Shown: in pieces, positions 19,044 through 25,922 of the stretch
How the letters are laid out: every line of letters begins with the position of its first letter
Position numbering within the stretch: the stretch's first letter is position 1
Source: Acidothermaceae bacterium
GTDB lineage: Bacteria; Actinomycetota; Actinomycetes; Acidothermales; Acidothermaceae
Length of the DNA: 25,922 bases
Assembly (NCBI GenBank): GCA_025925185.1
Contig: JAICLV010000013.1
Location: 1 to 25,922, forward strand
Reading direction: 5' to 3'
The notes under the pieces: model-generated
Seen by the model: the letters and a program-made list of their open reading frames with translations, nothing else
Databases searched by the model: none
What the model was told of the DNA's origin: nothing
Program-made: the position numbers and the translations under genes

Positions 19044-19241
19044 GTGGGGGGCCTGCAGTGGTGGTCGCAGACGCATTGGATGCGCGAGCAACGCCGCCAG
19101 TGGCGCGAACATGACGCGCGGTTGGCTGCTGCTTGGCACGCCGAAGTCGACGTCGACGACGAACCCGATCGGGTGATCGTGCTTCCCGACGTCATCGTGT
19201 TGCCCGAGTCTGGCCTGCGGATGAGCGCGCCCTCGCGTTGA
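19044..19241 (+). CDS. Small predicted protein of unknown function
   Basis: A 65-residue open frame with GTG at 19044 and a strong ribosome site, GTGAGGGGG, seven bases upstream. A possible -10 box, TAGGTT, is at 19009-19014. The N-terminal half is basic and tryptophan-rich ([23 protein letters not shown], a likely amphipathic helix); the C-terminal half is acidic then hydrophobic, with a repeated VIVLP. No signal peptide, cysteine pair or known motif. It lies alone between the alpha-glucosidase and the DNA ligase. I do not recognise it; the ribosome site is the main reason to believe it is translated. The rest of the 351-base gap holds only the palindrome at 18968-18987. Confidence 0.5.
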   Translation: MGGLQWWSQTHWMREQRRQWREHDARLAAAWHAEVDVDDEPDRVIVLPDVIVLPESGLRMSAPSR

Positions 19242-19293
19242 CGCGGGCCAGCGCCGCCGGTGCGATGACGTATCCGTCCGCGAGAATCGCCGC

Positions 19294-20883
<1,590 letters not shown>

Positions 20884-20886
20884 CGC

Positions 20887-21570
20887 GTGCGCGTACTCGT
20901 CGTCGACGACGATCCCGGTGTCAGGGACTCCCTGCGCCGGTCTTTGGCGTTCAACGGCTATGAGGTCGACCTCGCCGAGGACGGGCAGCGGGCGCTCACC
21001 GCGATCGCCCTGCGCCGCCCGGAGGCCGTGATCCTCGACGTCATGATGCCGGGCCTCGACGGCCTCGAGACCTGCCGGCGGCTGCGCGCCGCGGGCGAAG
21101 ACATCCCAGTCCTCATGTTGACCGCCCGCGAGTCGGTCGCCGACCGGGTGAGCGGGCTCGACGCGGGCGCCGACGACTACCTGGTCAAGCCGTTCGCGCT
21201 CGATGAGTTGCTGGCCCGGCTACGGGCGCTGCTGCGCCGAACGCTCGGCGGCCCGGAGGCCAACCAGCAGCTGAAGTTCTCCGATTTGGTGCTCGACCTG
21301 GGCACCCGCGAGGTGTGGCGTGACAAGCGGTCGATCACCTTGACCCGCACCGAGTTCCACTTACTCGAGTTGTTGATGCGCCACCCGCGGCAGGTCCTCG
21401 AGCGCGGGCAAATCCTCGAAGAGGTGTGGGGTTACGACTTCCCGACCACGGCCAACTCACTTGAGGTTTACGTCGGTTATCTGCGTCGCAAGCTCGAGGC
21501 CGAGGGCGAGCCGCGGTTGATCCACACCGTGCGCGGGGTCGGCTACTCGTTGCGCGAGCTGCCGTCGTGA
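20887..21570 (+). CDS. mprA: MprA-like response regulator
   Basis: A 227-residue OmpR-family regulator. The receiver has the acidic cluster D7-D9, phosphoacceptor D51 in [13 protein letters not shown]79 and K101 in [19 protein letters not shown]. The output domain has [31 protein letters not shown] and ends [13 protein letters not shown]. Together with the kinase and HtrA protease after it, this is the mprA-mprB-pepD order of M. tuberculosis (Rv0981-0983), where the system answers envelope stress and controls sigma factors. Start is GTG 20887, three bases after the ligase stop. GTGA overlap with the kinase gene shows coupling. Confidence 0.92.
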   Translation: MRVLVVDDDPGVRDSLRRSLAFNGYEVDLAEDGQRALTAIALRRPEAVILDVMMPGLDGLETCRRLRAAGEDIPVLMLTARESVADRVSGLDAGADDYLVKPFALDELLARLRALLRRTLGGPEANQQLKFSDLVLDLGTREVWRDKRSITLTRTEFHLLELLMRHPRQVLERGQILEEVWGYDFPTTANSLEVYVGYLRRKLEAEGEPRLIHTVRGVGYSLRELPS

Positions 21571-23087
21571 TCTCGCCGGCGCCGGTCGGCCGAATCACCG
21601 ACAAGCTGCACGGCTTCGCCGGACCGACACTGCGGGCGCGGGTGTCGTTGTTGGCTGCGGCGACGGCCGGCTTCGCGGTGGCGGTCGTGTCGCTCGCCGC
21701 CTATTTGACGATGCGAGTGGAGCTGTTCCACCAGCTTGACTCGTCGCTGAAATCGCGGGCGAACGCCGCCGCCGAGCTGCAACTCGACCCGCAGTCGACG
21801 TTCTTCGATCAGTCGAGCCTGTTCTTGTTGACGTCCGAGAACAAGGTGTTCTTCGTGTCCGCCGATGGCACCGTCTACGGCGCGACGCAAGACCGGCCGT
21901 TTGCGATCCCGCTCAAGAGCGGGCCGGAACTCGCTGTGGCGCAAGACAAATCGCAGTCGTCGATCCGCACGTTGCGGGTAGCGGGCGTCGAGTACCGCGT
22001 CGCGGCCGTCCAGTCTGGTCCGGGGGAGGCGATCGTGCTCGCGCGATCGATGGCCGAGACCACGATGACGCTCGAGCACCTCGGGGTCGTGCTGCTGTCG
22101 GTGGGCGTCGCAGGCATCGCGCTCGCGGCGATCGCCGGGCTCATCGTCGCGCGCACCGGGTTGCGTCCGGTTGAGCGGCTGACCACGGCGACCGAGAACA
22201 TCGCCCGCACCGGAGAGTTGACGCCGATCGACATTCACAGCGACGACGAGCTCGGGCGCCTCGCCAGCAGCTTCAACTCGATGCTCGTCGCACTCGACGT
22301 CTCGCGCACCCGGCAGCGACAGCTGGTGGCCGACGCGGGTCATGAGTTGCGCACCCCGCTGACCAGCCTGCGCACGAACCTCGACCTGCTCGCGCAAAGC
22401 GACGCCGCGGGGGAGCGCGGTTTGTCTCCGACCGAGCGGCAGGCGCTGCTTGTCGACGTCCGCGCGCAGGTCGAGGAGCTGTCGGGATTGGTGTCAGACC
22501 TGGTCGAGTTGGCCCGCGACGAGGCGCCGACCGCGACGTTCGAGGACGTCGACCTGAGCGCGGTGACCGAGCGCGCGGTCGAGCGGGTGCGCAGGCGGGG
22601 CACCGATGTGCGCTTCGACGTCCAGCTCGGCTCCTGGGTGGTGCACGGAGAGGCCTCGACGCTGGAGCGGGCCGTCACCAACCTGCTCGACAACGCGGTG
22701 AAGTGGAGTCCGCCCGGTGGGCGGGTGCGGGTGCGGCTCGCGGACGGTCGGTTGACCGTCGAGGACGACGGGCCGGGCATCGCCGACGCCGACTTGCCGC
22801 GCGTCTTCGACCGGTTCTACCGCTCGACTAACGCGCGTGCGATGCCCGGGTCGGGCCTCGGGCTCGCGATCGTGCGGCAAGCCGCCGAACGCCATGCCGG
22901 TAGCGTGTCGGCAGGCCGGGCCAGCAGCGGTGGCACGCTGATGGTGCTCGACCTGCCAGGCCGCAGCGCCGCCGCCGAGCCGGCCGAACCGGTGCCGTCC
23001 GGCTGGTTCGACCGCGCCGACGGCCTCGGCACAGACCGTGTTGACTCAGGGAAATCACAGCGCGATGCGGGAGCGTCAGCCACATGA
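21567..23087 (+). CDS. mprB: MprB-like sensor histidine kinase
   Basis: A 506-residue membrane kinase, about the length of mycobacterial MprB. Two transmembrane helices (about 26-48 and 172-194) enclose a 120-residue extracytoplasmic sensor. A HAMP domain (about 195-247) follows, then the H-box [13 protein letters not shown] with H259, the N-box [12 protein letters not shown] with N376, DGPG (401-404) and [12 protein letters not shown] 21567 overlaps the mprA stop. In mycobacteria the sensor domain binds the chaperone DnaK and responds to misfolded envelope proteins and detergents; a similar role is inferred. The last 40 residues are Pro/Ala-rich and acidic, without motif. Confidence 0.92.
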   Translation: MISPAPVGRITDKLHGFAGPTLRARVSLLAAATAGFAVAVVSLAAYLTMRVELFHQLDSSLKSRANAAAELQLDPQSTFFDQSSLFLLTSENKVFFVSADGTVYGATQDRPFAIPLKSGPELAVAQDKSQSSIRTLRVAGVEYRVAAVQSGPGEAIVLARSMAETTMTLEHLGVVLLSVGVAGIALAAIAGLIVARTGLRPVERLTTATENIARTGELTPIDIHSDDELGRLASSFNSMLVALDVSRTRQRQLVADAGHELRTPLTSLRTNLDLLAQSDAAGERGLSPTERQALLVDVRAQVEELSGLVSDLVELARDEAPTATFEDVDLSAVTERAVERVRRRGTDVRFDVQLGSWVVHGEASTLERAVTNLLDNAVKWSPPGGRVRVRLADGRLTVEDDGPGIADADLPRVFDRFYRSTNARAMPGSGLGLAIVRQAAERHAGSVSAGRASSGGTLMVLDLPGRSAAAEPAEPVPSGWFDRADGLGTDRVDSGKSQRDAGASAT

Positions 23088-24631
23088 CCGACGAAGACCG
23101 GCCAGCAGACGAGCAGGGGTGGCATTCCACGGAGCCGCTCGAGCCCACGCCGCCGCTCCACGACTCGGCACCGCCTCAGCCCTCCCCACCTCAGCCCTCC
23201 GCACCGCCTGAGTCGCCGACCTGGTGGGCGCGGCCTGCCGCTGCGACGCCGGCGGCAGACGAGGTCAGCTCGGACGACGCGAGCTCCGGCGACCCGACGA
23301 GCGCGTCCGCGGGCGCGCCGTCCGGATATCGCCAACCCGGCTACGGGCTGCCGCCGACCGACGGCGCCCCGCACGGGCAGTCGGCCCCCCAGCAGCCGCT
23401 CTACGAGCGGTCGCCGTACGAACGGTCGCCATACGAGCCCGCGCAACAGCCGTCGTCCTGGCAGAGCACCTTCGGGCAGCCGGTGATGGCGGGGAGCGGG
23501 TCCGCCGGGCGCGAGCGCCGGTCGCGTGGCCTGCCGTCATTGCTGTTGGTCGCGCTCGTCGCGGCGCTTGTCGGCGCTGGCGTCGGCGGCGGCGTGGTGG
23601 CCGCGACCCGCGACTCGAACACGTCGTCCGACGACACGCCGAACCCGATCAGCAATCCGGCGCCGACGGTCGTGGCGAGCCTGCCGGCCGGATCGTCAGC
23701 GGGTGTCGCGCAGACGCTGCTGCCGTCGGTCGTCTCGATCATCGTCACCGGCTCGGGCCAGCAGGACGAAGGCACGGGCATCATCGTGAGCGCCGACGGT
23801 CAAATCGTCACCAACAACCATGTCGTCGAGGCGGCGGCCGGAGGTGGCGTCATCGCGGTGACGTTCAGCGACGGCAATACTGCGAAAGCCTCCATCGTCG
23901 GGCGCGACCCGACGTCCGACCTCGCCGTCATCAAGGCGTCCGACGTGAGTGGCCTGCACCCCGCGACGCTCGCGCAAGATCCAACGATCGTGGTCGGCCA
24001 GCAGGTGGTGGCGGTCGGCTCGCCGCTTGGGTTGTCCAACACCGTGACGTCGGGCATCGTGAGCTCGCTGAACCGCCCGGTCTGCACCCAGAGTTGCAAC
24101 GGCAACGGCAACGGCACGACGCCCACCGTGCTCGACGCGATTCAGACCGACGCGGCCATCAACCCCGGCAACTCCGGCGGCCCGCTGGTCGACATGGCTG
24201 GTCACGTCATCGGCATCAACACCGCGATCGCGACGCTTGACCAGCAGCAGGCCGGGCAGTCGGGCAACATCGGTGTCGGGTTCGCGATCCCGATCAGCGA
24301 GGCCAAGCGCGTCATCGGCGAGCTGCAGCAGACCGGACACGCGAGCCACGCCGTCATCGGCATCGGGGTCAACGACTCGATCGACGCCACGTTGCACACG
24401 CCGAACGGCGCGAAAATCGTGTCGGTGACAGCGGGCGGCCCGGCGGCGAAGGCCGGCATCAAGTCCGGCGACATCTTGGTGAAGTTCGGCGCGCGCACGG
24501 TGGTCGACGCCGACTCGCTGATCGCCGCGACGCACGCCGCCGTGCCGAACTCGACGGTGGCGGTCACCTACACGCGCGACGGGCAGCGGGCGACCGCTTC
24601 GGTGAAGCTGGGGTCGGCGACCAGCACCTGA
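23084..24631 (+). CDS. pepD: HtrA-like serine protease PepD
   Basis: A 515-residue membrane-anchored protease. A long Pro-rich cytoplasmic N-terminus (1-148) contains a short YERSP tandem repeat, followed by one transmembrane helix (about 149-175). The trypsin-like domain has the triad H246 (TNNHVV), D279 (PTSDLAVI) and S364 (NPGNSGGPL). A PDZ domain (about 421-510) ends the protein. It should degrade or refold damaged proteins outside the membrane and feed back on MprB, as in mycobacteria. C334 and C338, in a Gly/Asn-rich loop before VLDAIQTDAAINPG, could form a disulfide; I do not recall them in the M. tuberculosis protein. ATG overlaps the mprB stop. Confidence 0.93.
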   Translation: MTDEDRPADEQGWHSTEPLEPTPPLHDSAPPQPSPPQPSAPPESPTWWARPAAATPAADEVSSDDASSGDPTSASAGAPSGYRQPGYGLPPTDGAPHGQSAPQQPLYERSPYERSPYEPAQQPSSWQSTFGQPVMAGSGSAGRERRSRGLPSLLLVALVAALVGAGVGGGVVAATRDSNTSSDDTPNPISNPAPTVVASLPAGSSAGVAQTLLPSVVSIIVTGSGQQDEGTGIIVSADGQIVTNNHVVEAAAGGGVIAVTFSDGNTAKASIVGRDPTSDLAVIKASDVSGLHPATLAQDPTIVVGQQVVAVGSPLGLSNTVTSGIVSSLNRPVCTQSCNGNGNGTTPTVLDAIQTDAAINPGNSGGPLVDMAGHVIGINTAIATLDQQQAGQSGNIGVGFAIPISEAKRVIGELQQTGHASHAVIGIGVNDSIDATLHTPNGAKIVSVTAGGPAAKAGIKSGDILVKFGARTVVDADSLIAATHAAVPNSTVAVTYTRDGQRATASVKLGSATST

Positions 24632-24654
24632 TCGACCGGATATTGATCGACCGG
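24629..24654. repeat. Short tandem repeat between convergent pepD and ndgR-like genes
   Basis: TGATCGACCGG occurs at 24629-24639 (starting with the pepD stop codon) and 24644-24654, with a 15-base period. It fills the 25-base gap before the convergent regulator's stop codon. No hairpin terminator is clear. It may be a local duplication. Confidence 0.4.
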
Positions 24655-24656
24655 TG

Positions 24657-25376
24657 TCAGGCGCCGGCGCGCTGCAACGCCCGGGTGATCGCCTCGCCCG
24701 CCGCCACCAGCGCCCGCGCGTGCAGTCGACCCGGGTTGCGGCTGAGTCGTTCGATTGGCCCGGAGACCGACACCGCCGCGATGACCCGCCCGGCCGGCGA
24801 GCGCACCGGCGCCGACACGGAGGCGACCCCCGGTTGCCGCTCGGCGACGCTCATCGCCCAGCCTTGCCGGCGCACCTTCGCCAGGGCGGTGGCGGTGAAC
24901 ACCGCGGCGGCGACGCCCTTGTGCAGTCGGTCGGGCTCTTCCCAAGCGAGGAGCACCTGGGCCGCTGAGCCAGCGGTCAAGGGCAATCGGGTGCCGATCG
25001 GCACCGTGTTGCGCAGGCCGGCGGCCAGTTCGGCCGCGGCCACGCACACTCGCACGTCGCCCTGGCGCCGATACAACTGAGTGCTCTCGCCGGTGGCGTC
25101 GCGCAACCGGGCGAGCACCGGGTTGGCCACCGCGATCAACCGATCTTGCCCTCCTGCGGTCGCGAGCTCGCCGAGCCGGGGCCCGAGAATGAACCGGCCT
25201 TCGCCGTCGCGGCCCACCAGGCGGTGCCGCTCCAGCGCGACCGCCAGCCGGTGCGCCGTCGGGCGGGGCATCCCGGTCAGCGTCACCAGCGTTGCCAGCG
25301 ACGCCGGGCCGCCTTCGAGCGCGGAAAGAATGGCAACTGACTTGTCGATAACGCCGACACCGCTACACTCGTCCAT
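24657..25376 (-). CDS. ndgR: IclR-family regulator, NdgR/LtbR type
   Basis: A 239-residue regulator with an N-terminal winged helix (about 8-70: [44 protein letters not shown]) and a C-terminal IclR effector domain containing [21 protein letters not shown] and [23 protein letters not shown]. Its sequence and divergent position next to leuC match NdgR of Streptomyces and LtbR of Corynebacterium, which control leucine, tryptophan and nitrogen-related genes. ATG 25376 is close to a putative promoter on the minus strand (TTGCAT, 17 bases, CAATAT, six bases, ATG), which would give a leaderless message. It probably regulates itself and leuCD through the inverted repeat at 25378-25399. Confidence 0.93.
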   Translation of the reverse strand: MDECSGVGVIDKSVAILSALEGGPASLATLVTLTGMPRPTAHRLAVALERHRLVGRDGEGRFILGPRLGELATAGGQDRLIAVANPVLARLRDATGESTQLYRRQGDVRVCVAAAELAAGLRNTVPIGTRLPLTAGSAAQVLLAWEEPDRLHKGVAAAVFTATALAKVRRQGWAMSVAERQPGVASVSAPVRSPAGRVIAAVSVSGPIERLSRNPGRLHARALVAAGEAITRALQRAGA

Positions 25377-25377
25377 G

Positions 25378-25399
25378 TACTGATATTGCCGTCTCAGTA
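25378..25399. promoter_or_regulatory. Inverted repeat in the ndgR-leuC intergenic region
   Basis: TACTGA (25378-25383) and TCAGTA (25394-25399) are exact inverted repeats with a 10-base spacer, beginning two bases from the ndgR start codon. In relatives the IclR protein binds this intergenic region. I infer an NdgR-type operator; the arms are short, so confidence is moderate. Confidence 0.5.
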
Positions 25400-25445
25400 T
25401 CTAAGATGCAAGTCCGCTGCGGAAAGGGTGAGGGCAGTGCCTGCT

Positions 25446-25922
25446 ATGGGACGCACGCTGGCCGAGAAGGTCTGGGAAGAACACGTCGTGAGAAGCGCCG
25501 AGGGCGAGCCCGACCTGCTGTACATCGACCTGCACCTCATCCACGAGGTGACCAGCCCGCAGGCGTTCGACGGGCTTCGGCTGGCTGGCCGGCCCGTGCG
25601 TCGTCCGGACTTGACGATCGCCACCGAAGACCACAACGTGCCGACGCTCGACATCGACAAGCCGATCTCCGACGTCGTGTCGCGCACGCAGGTCGAGACG
25701 CTGCGCAAGAACTGCGCGGAGTTCGGCATCCGGCTGCACCCGATGGGCGACGCGTCGCAGGGCATCGTGCACGTCATCGGCCCGCAGCTGGGCCTGACCC
25801 AGCCGGGCATGACGATCGTGTGTGGCGACTCGCACACCTCGACGCACGGCGCGTTTGGCGCACTCGCGTTCGGCATCGGCACCAGCGAGGTCGAGCACGT
25901 GCTCGCCACGCAGACGCTGCCG
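25446..25922 (+). CDS. leuC: 3-isopropylmalate dehydratase large subunit LeuC, 3' end outside the window
   Basis: The first 159 residues of LeuC, which with LeuD isomerises 2-isopropylmalate to 3-isopropylmalate in leucine synthesis and carries a 4Fe-4S cluster. [47 protein letters not shown] and [38 protein letters not shown] are diagnostic; the cysteine in VCGDSHT is the first cluster ligand. ATG 25446 fits the family start, with GGTGAGGG about 11 bases upstream; GTG 25437 (GGAAAGG nine bases before) would add three residues. It is divergent from the NdgR-like regulator; leuD is expected beyond the right edge. Confidence 0.96.
   Translation, partial: MGRTLAEKVWEEHVVRSAEGEPDLLYIDLHLIHEVTSPQAFDGLRLAGRPVRRPDLTIATEDHNVPTLDIDKPISDVVSRTQVETLRKNCAEFGIRLHPMGDASQGIVHVIGPQLGLTQPGMTIVCGDSHTSTHGAFGALAFGIGTSEVEHVLATQTLP

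Overview
The window is high-GC DNA with dense genes, many GTG starts and many 4-base start/stop overlaps, as expected of an actinomycete. Two gene neighbourhoods support this: an mprA-mprB-pepD cluster as in mycobacteria, and an IclR regulator (ndgR type) divergent from leuC as in Streptomyces and its relatives. I see no rRNA, tRNA, CRISPR array, insertion sequence or phage gene. Both edges cut through genes: a metal ATPase on the left and leuC on the right.

Layout. 1-2073 (minus): a His-rich CPH-type copper/metal ATPase under a CsoR-like palindrome, and a SAM-dependent methyltransferase. 2162-4445 (plus): a MarR/GbsR regulator with a near-ideal operator, followed by a DrrAB-type ABC exporter. 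4421-8676: a KimA-type potassium importer (minus) divergent from a shortened KdpD kinase and KdpE regulator (plus), with a direct repeat in the shared promoter region. 8721-10335: an NAD(P)-binding SDR protein divergent from a TetR regulator, with two copies of one operator between them. 10309-12166 (minus): an MFS drug exporter and its MarR regulator. 12294-13517: a radical SAM/SPASM enzyme with a DosR/DevR-like box upstream. 13529-16404: csoR divergent from copZ-copA. 16444-18942: a fumarylacetoacetate-hydrolase-family enzyme and a GH13 alpha-glucosidase. 18943-19293: a GC-rich palindrome and a small predicted gene. 19294-24631: an ATP-dependent DNA ligase (LigB type) running into mprA-mprB-pepD. 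24657-25922: the ndgR-like regulator and leuC.

How the genes work together. Most of the window consists of self-contained sense-and-respond modules: copper (CsoR, CopZ, CopA and the CPH ATPase under a matching operator), potassium (KdpD/KdpE with a KimA-type importer instead of the KdpFABC pump), drugs or lipophiles (two MarR-exporter units, one TetR-SDR unit) and envelope stress (MprAB with the PepD protease). The potassium module is the best candidate for an unusual system. The radical SAM gene with its putative hypoxia box comes second.
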